In this document: piece after piece, positions 10,946 through 23,291 of the stretch
How positions within the stretch are numbered: position 1 is the first letter of the stretch
Layout: each line of letters starts with the position of its first letter
NCBI GenBank assembly: GCA_032433595.1
Contig: JASWJB010000194.1
Location: 19,018 to 83,017 of the forward strand
Source of the DNA: Conoideocrella luteorostrata
Lineage: Eukaryota; Ascomycota; Sordariomycetes; Hypocreales; Clavicipitaceae
DNA: 64,000 nucleotides
Reading direction: 5' to 3'
Made by a program: the position numbers and the translations under genes
The notes under the pieces: generated by a model
What the model saw: the letters and a program-made list of their open reading frames with translations, nothing else
What the model was told of the DNA's origin: nothing
The model's database searches: none

Positions 10946-11702
10946 ATGTTCACCGGCATCGTGGAGGACGTTGGAGGTAAGTACCAACAACCTCTACATC
11001 ACACTCATTTAAACCGAACCCTTAATTTAAAAATATCTAGTCATTTCCCACCTCGATAACAATGACTCCACCGGCGGCACCACGATGACATTCACCATAC
11101 CCCCCAACTCACCCCTCCTCAAAGACTGCCACGATGGTGACTCGATTGCCGTCAACGGCTGCTGCCTCACAGTAACATCCTTCACCTCCGACACTTTCAA
11201 AGTCGGCGTCGCGCCCGAAACACTGCGTATCACCAACCTCGGCACGCTCGTCCAGAACAGCCGGGTCAACTTGGAGCGCGCCGTGAGGGCTGATACCCGC
11301 ATGGGTGGGCACTTTGTCCAGGGACATGTTGACACAACTGCCGAAATTTTATCTGTGACACCCGATGGAAATGCTTTGACGTTTAGATTTCAGCCCAAGA
11401 ATCGGAATATGCTACGGTATATTATCTTCAAGGGGTTCATCGCCATTGACGGTACCAGCTTGACCGTTACTAAGGTGAACGATACTGAGGGTTGGTGGGA
11501 GATTATGTTGATTTCATATTCTCAGGAGCGTGTTGTGCTTGCGCAAAAGCAGAAGGGTGACACTGTGAATATTGAGGTTGATATGATGGCCAAATATGCG
11601 GAGAAGTCACTTGCAGGAATTCTCGGGGCGGAAAGTGGTGATGCATCTATTCCTCTGCTGGAGAAGATGGTTCAGCGTATCGTTGCTCAAGGGAAACAAT
11701 GA
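10946..11702 (+). CDS. RIB5: riboflavin synthase
   Basis: Two exons: 10946-10976 and 11041-11702. The intron has donor GTAAGT and acceptor ATATCTAG and starts after MFTGIVEDVG plus one base; the product is 230 aa. It catalyses dismutation of two 6,7-dimethyl-8-ribityllumazine molecules to riboflavin, the last step of vitamin B2 synthesis. The two tandem lumazine-binding barrels are visible. The first has MFTGIVE, 'DSIAVNGCCLTVTSF' and a MGGHFVQGHVD that opens the second. The second has 'FIAIDGTSLTVTKV'. Full length for the family and no frameshift. Confidence 0.97.
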
Positions 11703-12311
11703 GGCCATGATTTCATGAACACATGCCTGAAATGCAGGAAAATTAAGAGTGTAGTCAGGGAAAGTGGAGCTTTGCCTGAGATTTGCGATTAAGCAAGGCG
11801 AGGGCAAGCAAGGAGAAGCGTAGCTTCCCGCTTTGCATCTTTACTGAGCTGGTACAAAGTGGAGATCAATTTTCTGTCTCTCTCCAATTGGATCAATTTG
11901 TTAATTCGTTCGGCCGTCGGTAGATACAATTCGTGATGTATTGATGTACAGCATTGCGAAGATGTGGTTTAGAGAGAACCTAAAATACAGACAAAAGGGG
12001 GTGAGATTCTGCTGTGGATGAGGCTCGCCGCAAGGCAACAAGACCTTCGTCAGCAGCAGCAGCATCGTCAGCATCAATATCAGGTAACAAGACTTTTGCC
12101 AGGTATTGTCAATAGCAGCGTCGCCAGCAGCAGCAGCATAATCAACTAATCCGAGGCTTTCCCTGCGCCTATGATGTCGATGCAATCGGCTGGGATAAGA
12201 TAGTATTGCAAAATCTAACAAGGGTATCGTGGAGGGCTTCTCGTTCCGCTTATAACATGAATCTCTCATAAATACATGGTAGTCGACCAGCCGGAAATAA
12301 AAATGGGTTTA
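11703..12311. other. convergent 3' regions of RIB5 and MUS81
   Basis: A 609-bp tail-to-tail gap. It has a short imperfect CAGCAG/CAGCATC run near 12050-12140 and no gene. Confidence 0.5.
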
Positions 12312-14069
12312 TTATGCATCGCCCCAAATGTCTGCTATTCTGTGGCTCAACGCCTTGCTGAACTTTTTCCGGCCTACCAAATGACTGAGTTGGTTGCATA
12401 TGAGCTCTCGCTTCCGCTTATTGCCCTGCTCTCCGGAACCGCAAGCTTGGAAAGCTTGGACAAAATCGTACGGCGTGAGCCAGCTTTTTTGAATCTCCAG
12501 TGCGCGCTCTCCTGTCACACCTCTTGTAGTCATCAACATCTTCAAAAATACGTCTCGTAGTGTCATGAGTTCTGATTTCGATGCTAAAGAGGAAAAGGCC
12601 TCGTAGGTTACGTAGAATCCCATGGACGGCTGCGTACGCCGTAAATTTTCCAAAAGAGGGAGGTAATTTTGAGGCGTGATCATTTTCGACGGAATTATGT
12701 GTAATGTCTGTTTTTCGTACTTTCTTTTGAGCACTGCCGTTAAACGCGACAGGTACTTGACGGTTTCATCCATTTTCGTCGTTCTCTTAACAAAGTATCC
12801 ATTCACAACCTGGGTAGAGGCAATGGCAGACTGGACGGCTTCTTCATATCTCTGCCACGTAGTAGCGTCGATGGATATGTCTTCGATAATGTAAATGACT
12901 TTTTTGACACCAGAGCGCTTGAGCCTAAATTTTTGCTCATGGAATCGTCCGTCCTTTATACTCCCGATCAGATCGTCCAATCTCTTGCGTTCCACAATCC
13001 AGTCTAACACAACCTCATCGCCTTCAGCACCTAATCTCTGGAGTAAGGTAGAATCATGACACTTGGCAACCCATTGAGCATCACCAACTTCAAGGCTTCT
13101 CATAATTGGTGCAGCGTCTTGTTTCGCGAGCTCGTCTTGCATATAGTCGCGATCAGTTTTAGCTCTGACCTCGTGTACGTCCAAGACAAGACGAACAGTA
13201 AAGGATCCTGGTGGCAGTTTGATGGGATTAAAGCCAGGTAGTGATCCGTCCATCATAGTCTCAGTTGTAGTGGCGTGATCGTTTGATGCAGTTTCGTCAT
13301 CAAGAGTAATCAGATCAGCAGACGTGGAATGCTCAGCACTGGGGTGTGCAGAAGGTGCTCCCTGCTGACGTTGAGGCTGGTTTTCTTTCCGCTGACCATC
13401 ATCCTTGTTCTCGGACCTCCATTGAGGAGTCTCTTTAATCCTCCTTACAACATCCCAACCCTCGTCAGTCAAGGCATAGCGCCGTAAAGGTCTTCCTCTT
13501 TCATAAACAAGTTCCTTTTGTACCAATGTCTTCATTGAGCTCCAAGCCGTATAAAACTTGGTGGGGTCGCTGGGGGCAGTGAATGAAGCATCACAATGTG
13601 GCTGTGATGCTTCAATTAGATCTGCTTTCGTTAACCCCACTGAGGTATCGTCAGGGAGAATAGACAGTCCAATCAATAAAGCATATGCACCAGAGCGAAA
13701 GCCCGGAACATACGCCTTTGGCTGTTTTGTCTTGCGCTTTTTAGGTGCTGGGCCATCTTGAGCAGCTCCTCTCTCTTCCCTCTGCGCTCTTTCGGCGGCC
13801 TTCCTCACTTGAGGATGTTCTGGCATTGGGAGGCCATTTCCGTGACAGTGTTTTTTAAGCATGTCGGTCAAACGCTCACAAAGCTTGGGGCCGAATCCTT
13901 TCAGCTGCTGCAATTCTGCAGGGTGCTGGAAGACGAGAGGGCATGCCTTGAGAGATTCGTAGGCGTTTCGATAGGTGGTGAAGCCCTTGCTGTTACGTTC
14001 CCGGGCATTATCCAACCACTCTTTGACCCAAGCGAGCAATTGTGGGTTAGCACATTCTTCATCGGCCAT
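12312..14069 (-). CDS. MUS81: structure-specific endonuclease subunit Mus81
   Basis: One exon, 585 aa, start ATG at 14069. Residues about 1-80 form the N-terminal helix-hairpin-helix (GFGPKLCERL at 58-67). A winged-helix part covers about 118-210. After a Ser/Gln-rich linker, the ERCC4/XPF nuclease domain starts near 292: VRLVLDVHEVR, GDAQW (329-333) and the catalytic VERKRLDDL at 359-367, followed by SIKDGRFHEQKFRL. The C-terminal helices lead to a second hairpin region ('LTTRGVTGERAL' type). With its partner Eme1/Mms4 it cuts replication forks, D-loops and nicked Holliday junctions. The catalytic residues are intact. Confidence 0.96.
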   Translation of the reverse strand: MADEECANPQLLAWVKEWLDNARERNSKGFTTYRNAYESLKACPLVFQHPAELQQLKGFGPKLCERLTDMLKKHCHGNGLPMPEHPQVRKAAERAQREERGAAQDGPAPKKRKTKQPKAYVPGFRSGAYALLIGLSILPDDTSVGLTKADLIEASQPHCDASFTAPSDPTKFYTAWSSMKTLVQKELVYERGRPLRRYALTDEGWDVVRRIKETPQWRSENKDDGQRKENQPQRQQGAPSAHPSAEHSTSADLITLDDETASNDHATTTETMMDGSLPGFNPIKLPPGSFTVRLVLDVHEVRAKTDRDYMQDELAKQDAAPIMRSLEVGDAQWVAKCHDSTLLQRLGAEGDEVVLDWIVERKRLDDLIGSIKDGRFHEQKFRLKRSGVKKVIYIIEDISIDATTWQRYEEAVQSAIASTQVVNGYFVKRTTKMDETVKYLSRLTAVLKRKYEKQTLHIIPSKMITPQNYLPLLENLRRTQPSMGFYVTYEAFSSLASKSELMTLRDVFLKMLMTTRGVTGERALEIQKSWLTPYDFVQAFQACGSGEQGNKRKRELICNQLSHLVGRKKFSKALSHRIADIWGDA

Positions 14070-15187
14070 GGTGATAACAGTCGCCGGCTTGCAAGCGCGT
14101 AGTCCCAGAAGAATTGGTCAATATGAAGCGATCAAAGCAAATGACGCGCGAAAATTCCAAAGCAAATTAAAATCGAACTCTATTGTGAGAAGAGCGACGT
14201 TTCCCTCCAAAAAAAAAAAACCCCCCAAAAAAAAAGTTATCCGACGAGGCAGAGCAAGGATGAAGCCATCAACGCTTTTCTTGGCTTTGATGCGCGTCGG
14301 CGTGCAGGTGGGTGACCTGCCCTGTCGACGGAATCGCGAAAGCACGTGCGCGACAGAATTGTTGTTCTGGTGGGTTTGTTCAAGGCGGGTCTCATTGCTA
14401 GCTGATGACGACACAGCAGACGGAGGATTGATGGGTTGGTGTGGTTACATAGTGGGCGTTCGGGGCTCGCGGCTCCTGCTGCCATGCCGGTCAGTGTGCT
14501 GGGTGGTCGAGGTCAAGGTGTCGACAAATTAATCGAGACATCCAGGGCAGAGACAGAGTGCGTTGGCAGGCCCAGATGTTTCGATTAATCTGTTAGGCGC
14601 GTGGAGGTCTACCAAACGACTGATGAGGTCCCTCTCTAAACGATGATGGTTAGTACTGCTGATTTCCGCCACCTCAATGTATATTCTCGAGGTTCTAGGG
14701 CCAGTGGTCGTGGGATCTGGATATAATTCATAGATAAGAAATGGGACCAACCTCCGGACATCATGTCAGCACATGGGCATTTCTTCGATATTCCCCACAC
14801 GTTGAAGGACTGCAAGCAGTAAGAGTTGAGATGACAAACGCCAGACGGCAACAGAACAATGCCGCCCCGTAACAGCAACCAGACACAGATAGTTACACAC
14901 AGAAGTAAATAAATGTAAATAAATATACTCCGCATGTATAATCTGACCTAGATAGATGCACAAAGACAAAGAAGACGCAAGCCAGGGTCCAACCGCCGCA
15001 CGCACTGTTACAGTCTGCACCTGGCTGCCTCAAATGCTACCTACTCCACTTCCTGCTGGCGGGGCTGTCATGAACCTCGTATTTCCCTGGGAGCTAGCTA
15101 GGCAGACTCGGATCCAAAACGAGGATATTCCTGCACTGTATTAACAAGGAAACGAATCTAGGACCATGCCTATGGGTCTCAATGGGT
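14070..15187. other. intergenic, no gene recognised
   Basis: 1.1 kb between the MUS81 start and the broken small gene. A low-complexity A11-C6-A9-type run lies near 14210-14237. Frames in this stretch are short and unrecognised. It should include the MUS81 promoter. Confidence 0.5.
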
Positions 15188-15683
15188 CTACTGCTTTAAT
15201 GACCCTTCAATGAACTCTATGCTCAGCATCATCCCACGTATTTGCTGCGACTGCCGTTGCTCCATGCTATCCATGTACCTATAAACCATGGGATCCCCTC
15301 CCCCACTCGCCATCTCGCATTTTGCCTCCCACACTGTTCCCATATATGTCCTGGTCCTCTTGGATACCCGTACCACTGCTGCCACTGTTCTAATTATAAG
15401 CAAGCTGGCGCATTAGTTCATTAAGTGTCTGAGCTGCTCCAGGCAACTCAAAAGAAGCACCACCAGACCGGGCCTGCGCAAAGCCAGTCAGATTGAGTGA
15501 GAGGGAATCTAGTATTGGTGGAACCCCACCAGAGCATCGACCCAATAATAAAAAGCGCTGCCTCGCTACCTTTCCGTCATCCTCTTCCAGCTTCGTGAGC
15601 TCTTGCCACATCGACTTTGGCCCTGAGGTACGTACAACTTCGAATTGCTTGAGAATCTCATCTTGACACAATCGCCATTTCAT
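15188..15683 (-). pseudogene. broken conserved-looking small gene divergent from AGM1
   Basis: The frame starts with ATG at 15683 and reads 97 aa (MKWRLCQDEILKQFEVV...LNELMRQLAYN) to a TAG at 15392-15390. Past the stop the same frame keeps a biased composition (NSGSSGTGIQEDQDIYGNSV), then fails. One base off, a second stretch reads DPMVYRYMDSMEQRQ-QQIRGMMLSIEFIEG to a stop at 15188, an amphipathic helix-like end. No GT donor lies between the first part's end and the TAG that could splice around it. The simplest reading is one gene of about 165 codons broken by a nonsense change and a frameshift near the G-rich run at 15296-15312, or two sequencing errors. The product is not recognised. Confidence 0.45.
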
Positions 15684-15800
15684 TCAATCGTCAACTCCAG
15701 CCTGCGGGCTTTTGCTCACAAGATGCCTTTTAATGTCAACATCAACTAATACGTTACATTTCAGATACCCCACCACCCCAAACAGAACCCCCCCTCCAAC

Positions 15801-17500
15801 ATGGATGCAAAGATCCTCGAAGCGTCGGCAAAATACCCTATTGTCGCCGGCCAAACCTACAAATATGGCACGGCAGGCTTCCGAATGAAAGCTGATTTGC
15901 TTACTGGCGTGTCATTCCGAGTTGGTCTACTGGCCGGTTTACGCAGCCGTGCGCTTAATGGTCAGGCCATTGGTGTCATGATCACCGCAAGCCACAACCC
16001 AGCTGTTGACAATGGTGTCAAGATCGTCGACCCCATGGGAGAGATGCTTGAACAGGAGTGGGAGGCTTTTGCTACGCGCCTGGTAAACTGCCCTACCGAT
16101 CAGGAGCTTCTCAACACCTACAAGTCTCTTGCTGCGCAGCTCAAGGTCGACGAGAACACCCCTGGCCGCGTCGTTTACGGCCGTGATACTCGCCCGTCTG
16201 GCCACAGTCTTGTTACAGCCTTGGCTGCTGCTCTAGATGCCACGGGCATTGAATTTACCGACTACAAAATTTTGACAACCCCTCAACTTCACTATCTCAC
16301 TCGCTGTGTCAACACAGAAGGCACCCCCAAGGCTTATGGCGACACCAGCGAAGCCGGCTACTACAAGAAGTTTGCCGATGCCTTTGTTCGTGCACTCAGA
16401 GGAAGGAAGGTTAAGGGTCAGCTCACTGTAGACTGTGCCAACGGTGTTGGTGGTCCAAAGTTCTCCGAGATGCTGAAATACATCCCCAAGGATGTTACTG
16501 GCTTCGACGTCAAGGTCGTGAACGACGACGTTCTCCGACCAGAAGTGCTGAATCTCGATGTAAGTATCCGAGGCTCTTCAACAGTCTATAAATGTCAGGA
16601 TCTTGACCGTTGCAAATTGGCCTACTAACAAATTATTCGCAGTGCGGTGCCGACTTTGTCAAGACTAAGCAGCGGGCTCCTCAAAACCCCAAGCCGGTGC
16701 CTGGAGCTCGTTGCTGCTCTTTCGATGGCGATGCCGATCGCCTGATTTACTACTGGGTCGACCCCGAAACGGGCTTCTTTATGTTGGATGGCGATCGAAT
16801 TTCCTCCCTCGCTGCCTCATTCATTGGTGACCTCATTCGCTCTGCTGGCCTGGACGATGACTTGCGAATTGGAGTTGTGCAGACAGCCTACGCCAATGGT
16901 GCAAGCACCAACTACATTGAAAAGCACCTGCAGTTACCAGTTGTATTCACTCCTACCGGTGTCAAGCATCTGCACCATGCAGCCTGTCAGTTTGATGTCG
17001 GTGTCTACTTTGAGGCCAATGGCCACGGAACCGTCGTTTTCTCGCAGGAGGCTATGAGCACGTTCCGAGAAAAGGAGCCTCAATCGCCTGCTCAGAAGGA
17101 TGCTCTTGATACTCTTGCTGCAGTTGGCGACTTGATAAACCAGACTGTCGGTGATGCCATCTCTGACATGCTCATGGTTGAGGTTATTTTGGCCCACAAA
17201 GGTTGGACTTTGAAGGACTGGGCCATGACATACACCGATCTGCCCAACCGTCTTGTACGCGTGGAGGTTGGCAACAAGGATCTGTTTCAAGCAACCGATG
17301 CTGAGCGACGTCTCAGCCACCCACCCGGCGCACAGGATGAAATTGACCATGTTGTTCAGAAGTATACTACGGCTCGTTCATTTGCTCGTGCAAGTGGCAC
17401 GGAAAATGCCTGCCGAGTATATGCTGAAGCTGCCACCCGCTCCGAGGCGGACGAGCTTGCAAACAAGGTTGCTCAGATTGTTAAGCAGTTCGGGTCGTAG
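15801..17500 (+). CDS. AGM1: phosphoacetylglucosamine mutase
   Basis: Two exons: 15801-16559 and 16643-17500. The donor is GTAAGTATCC, branch TACTAACA at 16623-16630, acceptor TTCGCAG; the product is 538 aa. It interconverts GlcNAc-6-P and GlcNAc-1-P, a step to UDP-GlcNAc for chitin, N-glycans and GPI anchors (yeast PCM1/AGM1). Visible motifs: active serine loop TASHNP with Ser64; metal loop FDGDADR at 280-286; sugar loop FEANGHGTV; phosphate-binding RASGTE at about 502-507 near the C-terminus. Length and motif order match the family. The start lies 117 bp from the ATG of the broken gene on the other strand, so the promoters overlap. Confidence 0.97.
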
Positions 17501-18357
17501 GAGGTTTCCTGGCGTTGACAATTGGAAAAGGCGATATGACTGAAATGACGCATCATATGACTAATGTAGGCGGCATGGGTGGAGGGAGAAATATCCCAAG
17601 AGAAACCAAAAAACGGTGTGGATGATGTGACGTCTGATGACTAAAAAGTGCAATTGACCCGTTGTCGCGCGCATACTTTATATAAAACCAAAGACAGATG
17701 AGAAACTAGGGCTATTCTATTGTTAGTGTTTCCTTTTGATTCTTTTTTTTTTTCCCTTCTTTGCTGTCTCTACGTTCAAGCCGGTGAATGAATTCAAATC
17801 AGCCTTCTTGGGATCTTGTAGAGGCTATTATAGTATTTGTTTACCATCACCTGGCAGACAGAATCCGGGGCTATGCGCAATGAAATATCGTTTTGGTTCG
17901 TTGTTTGCTTTGAAAAGAGTTTTATCAAAAGCCGATAGCAAGTTTATTGTCTATCTAAACCCGATTGAACCCCAGCAAAACCTAGTGGGAAAATAGAAAC
18001 TATTCGCTGTCAAGCTCCTTCCTACCCGCCCTTCCTCCCAGTCTACTGAAATGGCTTCTCTTTTTTGCTTTTGTTTGTTCACTAATTACGACACATCCCA
18101 TACAAATGTGACACCTCCTTTCAAAGCTGTCTATCTTGCAGCTACGTAGCTTCATGATGTTCATGAAAAAGATTTCGACATATGTTTTATCCTCTTGTGC
18201 CAGAACAACTCTTGTTCTTCTTGGTCTTGGTCTTGGTCTTGGTCTACTTCTTTCTGCTTTCTCTTGGCCTTCTCGTGAATATCATCATTGACATAATGCG
18301 CGCATGACTCATCTAGACGTCCGTCCGGTCTGCGGATATTACCTCACTGACGGTAGT
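17501..18357. other. convergent 3' regions of AGM1 and RMT1
   Basis: An 857-bp tail-to-tail gap, T-rich near 17740. It contains a four-unit TTGGTC repeat at 18221-18244. No gene seen. Confidence 0.5.
18221..18244. repeat. TTGGTC hexanucleotide microsatellite, 4 units
   Basis: Four perfect tandem TTGGTC units in the RMT1 3' flank. Confidence 0.9.
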
Positions 18358-19810
<1,453 letters not shown>

Positions 19811-20821
19811 TTTACTTCGAATGACCCTGAATGACTCTGAAAGATACAAAATAACTTCACAGGGAGGGGGGGGATAGATTATTTTCGGCGGGATTGGCGG
19901 CGGGACCACGAGGTTTGGCTATTAGAGAGACTGTAAATCGCAGACCGCAAGGACGACGGTAGCAGGTAGCACGAGAACGCAGGGTGCAGGTTTTGTCGGG
20001 CAGAAAATAATTTAGCAGCGTCACCGCCTTACGCTAGAGAGTGTCTGAGTCGCTGGACTGGACTGGATGGCGGGACCAATCTGAAGATTTGGACCCTGCA
20101 AACGGCCCGCCCAGCCCTGGCGCCACTTCAAGTACAGCGCTAAGAGAGAAAATCTTTGGCGGGACTGGCTGCAGTTGCGCTGGCGCAAGCCTCGCGTACC
20201 ACGGACGATGCACGCTGTGTGGTACAGTGTAAAGCTAGCTAGCAACTAATGAGTGAGAGGGGAGAGACATAAAGACAAAATTCAGATGCAATGAGCTTTG
20301 AACAGTCTAATATTGACGAAGTGGAAGATTAAGATACTTCACCTTTGAAATGACTTATGATAGTGGCAGTTAATATCAGCAGGTGGCGCGGCAAGTCGCT
20401 ATACTGACTCGCCCACTTTCAGTGGCAATAGCTAACGGTTTTGACACAACCAACCTGATCTCAGAACACGCCATATCGCATCAACTCGTATCAATACGAA
20501 TAATACCAGGCAATGTACACAGGTTGTGCTAGCTAGCCAAGAAGAGTCTCGAATCTAATCACGCCAAGAAACCTCACTTAGTTCATTTCTGTTTGATTAC
20601 TCAATAGCCTATGCACCATGCATTTAATCCCCCACAGCAGTCTTTACTTGTGTTGCCGTGCCATGATAATCTCTTTGTATATCTTCACCTCTTTTGGTCC
20701 CAAAGAACGCCTCCAACGCCATTACATGCGACAAAAGAATGACAATACATCTCAAACAGAAAACAGAGAACCCCGCCTCTGCAGTCCCCGTACCGAGTTC
20801 ACGGCATGCTCGATCGCTCAA
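19811..20821. other. RMT1 promoter and NSA2 3' flank
   Basis: A 1.0-kb tandem gap. No gene recognised. A G-run (GGGAGGGGGGGG type) lies near 19861-19872 just upstream of RMT1. Confidence 0.5.
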
Positions 20822-21693
20822 TCACACCAGCAGCACGCTGTTGATGCAGCCCTCATTCTCAGGATTGTTCGTCACCTGCGCATATCTACCCCAAACGACC
20901 TTTCCACCAGCCGTTACCAAGCCCAACTCGCTGACATTGACCTCGAGGACGGTACCCTTCGTCAGAACACCCAACTGTGTATAAAGAGGGTTCTGGGGGT
21001 TCTTCTTGACGCTGATAATCGGCAGTTGAACAGTGACTCCGAGCTCGGGATGTGTAACATTGGCCTTCTTGTAGCGCAGACCCATTGGACGGATAAATCG
21101 CTCGTACTTGGGGTTTCTTCGCGTGAAGTCCTGCCCCACAAAGGTAGGCTTCGTAACCATACGTTTCCAGCCCTTCTTCTGGATCTTCTTGCCGGTCTTG
21201 ACCACACTAAACATTTCCTCCTCAGAGATACCGCGGACCTTGGGCAGCGGCACGGCAAACTTGGCCGCCTTCTCGGCTCGCTTGTTCTTGATGGCGCTGC
21301 TGAGAGCCTTGGCGTTGGATGGGTTCGTCCGGTCAAGCAGATAGGAGGGCATCGGCGTGGATGGTTCCTTCTCGTCGGCCGTTTTGACATTTCGCTCCTC
21401 GTGAGCCTTGATCTGTTTCTTCATCTGGATCTTCTCCTTGTGCCGCTTCTGCTGGTGCAGCTTAGCCCGTAGGCCGCGCAGGTTCTGCGCATCCTGGGAA
21501 GCCTTGTGGCCCTCACGGGCGGTTCTCTTGCGGACTCGTTCTTCATGATCGAGGCGGCGGCCGTGCAGCTTGCGCCACCTTTCCATGTACTCGTTCTGAG
21601 GCTGTAGAAATTGTTAGACCAACACCATTTTGGTACCAAGTCTTTCGCCGCCAAATGTCCCTCCTTCCCCCTACCCCTTTTCAAACGTACCAT
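20822..21693 (-). CDS. NSA2: 60S ribosome biogenesis protein Nsa2
   Basis: Two exons: 21693-21691 (only the ATG) and 21601-20822, giving 260 aa. The intron (21690-21602) begins GTACGT directly after ATG and ends with branch GGTCTAACAA and acceptor TTTCTACAG. The mature N-terminus is then [15 protein letters not shown], matching the conserved MPQN-Y-E of Nsa2/TINP1. A downstream ATG at 21586 would lose this. The basic N-terminal half is followed by [44 protein letters not shown] and the C-terminal eS8-like fold ending GCINSVLLV. Nsa2 is an essential, short-lived pre-60S factor for 27SB rRNA processing. It is divergent from bL21m. Confidence 0.96.
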
Positions 21694-22040
21694 ATTTGCT
21701 GTATTTGCCCGACGCTGGGAACTTGTCCTAAATTGTTGTCGAGAGGTGTGGAGCTAAAGTTGAAATTTCGCCCGACCGCCAAAGAAAAAAAGTGGCAGGC
21801 ACGAAAAAGGTGAACAAGCCCCACTACTCACTCGGTGCTCGACCCCGGTTGTCGGCGCAATGTTTCTCCGAGCTACTCACCTAAACTTTCTGAGTAACTA
21901 TCGCCCAATTGTACCTGACGAGCTCCAATCTTCTGATTCTTGTAGAGACAGCTTACCCGCCTGCCTGCCTGCCCATTGGAAAGTCCACGGCGAAAAGTGC
22001 CCTCTTCCATAACGAAGAGGCACGCAGGTGCATTCTCATC
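21694..22040. promoter_or_regulatory. shared divergent promoter NSA2 / MRPL49
   Basis: 347 bp between divergent ATGs. GAAATTTC at 21772-21779 lies about 80 bp upstream of NSA2. An A-run lies near 21785. Confidence 0.55.
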
Positions 22041-22670
22041 ATGAGCAGAGCACTTTTGCGCTCCGTCCTGGAGCTCCGGGCACCACCCACCTCAACCCGT
22101 ATTATTCGTCCTACATTCGCGCTGCTCCCCCAACACAGCCGTTCCTTTAACAGCACCACACCCATCATCGAACCAGCTCTACAACCTCATGTGAACAACG
22201 CCCCCAACCCTACCGAAGACCAAGTCCGACCCCTGGCTTTCAAGAAGAGTCACCCTACCGCACCGCCGACACCCATTCAAGACTCCGTCAAGAATTTGCT
22301 CCCCTTTCTGGTCGCCCAACCAGGCCACTATATTACCATCCACATTCATGGATTCCCCTATCTCGTCCAGGAAGGCGACCAGATCCGTCTCCCATTTCGC
22401 ATGCCAGGCGTACTGCCGGGCGACATCCTGCGCCTAAATCGAGCCAGCATTATCGGTAGTAGGGACTACACAATGAAGGGGGCACCACACATTGATGACC
22501 GGATATTTGAGTGTCGCGCTACGGTCCTCGGGGTAGAATCAGAGCCCATGCGTATAAAGATTAAGAAGAAGCGGAGACAGCGACGAATGAGACAGGCCAA
22601 GAGCAAGCATCGGTATACTATTTTGCGAATTTCCGAACTCAACATCAAGAATTTGGAGGAGGTGGAATAA
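22041..22670 (+). CDS. MRPL49: mitochondrial large-subunit ribosomal protein bL21m
   Basis: One exon, 209 aa. The first ATG of the frame is at 22041 (MSRALLRSVLELRAP); the open frame further upstream has no ATG. Residues 1-40 are rich in Arg/Ser/Leu without acids, a mitochondrial presequence. The L21 fold covers about 95-209: FLVAQPGHYITIHIHGFPYLVQEGD (given in part), GDILRLNRASIIGSRDYT, then the very basic IKIKKKRRQRRMRQAKSKHRYT that contacts 23S-type rRNA. Long mitochondrial N-terminal extension compared with bacterial L21. Confidence 0.92.
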   Translation: MSRALLRSVLELRAPPTSTRIIRPTFALLPQHSRSFNSTTPIIEPALQPHVNNAPNPTEDQVRPLAFKKSHPTAPPTPIQDSVKNLLPFLVAQPGHYITIHIHGFPYLVQEGDQIRLPFRMPGVLPGDILRLNRASIIGSRDYTMKGAPHIDDRIFECRATVLGVESEPMRIKIKKKRRQRRMRQAKSKHRYTILRISELNIKNLEEVE

Positions 22671-23291
22671 CTGTTGGAGGCAACGAATGACACAATAAGA
22701 CATGACGGCTTTTTTTTTAAAAAAAAAAAAAAAAATCGGTTTTCAGTTGTTTATTGGAAGATCAGAACCTGTATTGTATACTTGACATAAACGGATAGTG
22801 TTCCCAATATGTCTCAATACCAGTTAGGCTGGCTGTATAATAGTAACAATAGCAATTCACACAACAAGACGCTTTATTTTAAGCGCACATTCAATCATGA
22901 CCCTATGTTTCAGAGCATCTAGAGGGCCAAGCCTCGTAAAATGATACATCGCAATCTACAGGTCAAGCAAAGTATCATTCAAAACACGCCCCTGCTCAAC
23001 TAAACAAACTTGAACGCAAGTTTTATGCTATGAAACTCCATAAAAACGAAATCCAAGTATCAAAGGTATTCGGCCCAAAAGTACGGTGCATTTGGCACAA
23101 CGAAAGACAAGAATGCATACTCCCCAAACACCAAGCGTAATGCCTGTGGCTAAGTCTGTATAATAATAAAATAGAAAAGAAGCTTCTCATAAACCAAAAT
23201 ACACCAGTGTAATCCGTCTTTTTGGTATTCAACATTAAGTAGGAATTAGGCAGTCCGCCTCTTCATTCGATCGTCAAGCTTGTGATGACAC
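22671..23291. other. convergent 3' regions of MRPL49 and MPS1
   Basis: A 621-bp tail-to-tail gap. A T9-A17 run at about 22711-22735 lies just after the MRPL49 stop; the sequence is AT-rich. No gene. Confidence 0.5.

Noticed and set aside
20618..21472. 284-codon frame opposite NSA2
   Set aside because: It is antisense to a clearly conserved gene; its leucine/aspartate composition mirrors the NSA2 codons.
21586..21588. Internal ATG as the NSA2 start
   Set aside because: It would remove the conserved MPQN-Y N-terminus that splicing of the ATG-only exon restores.
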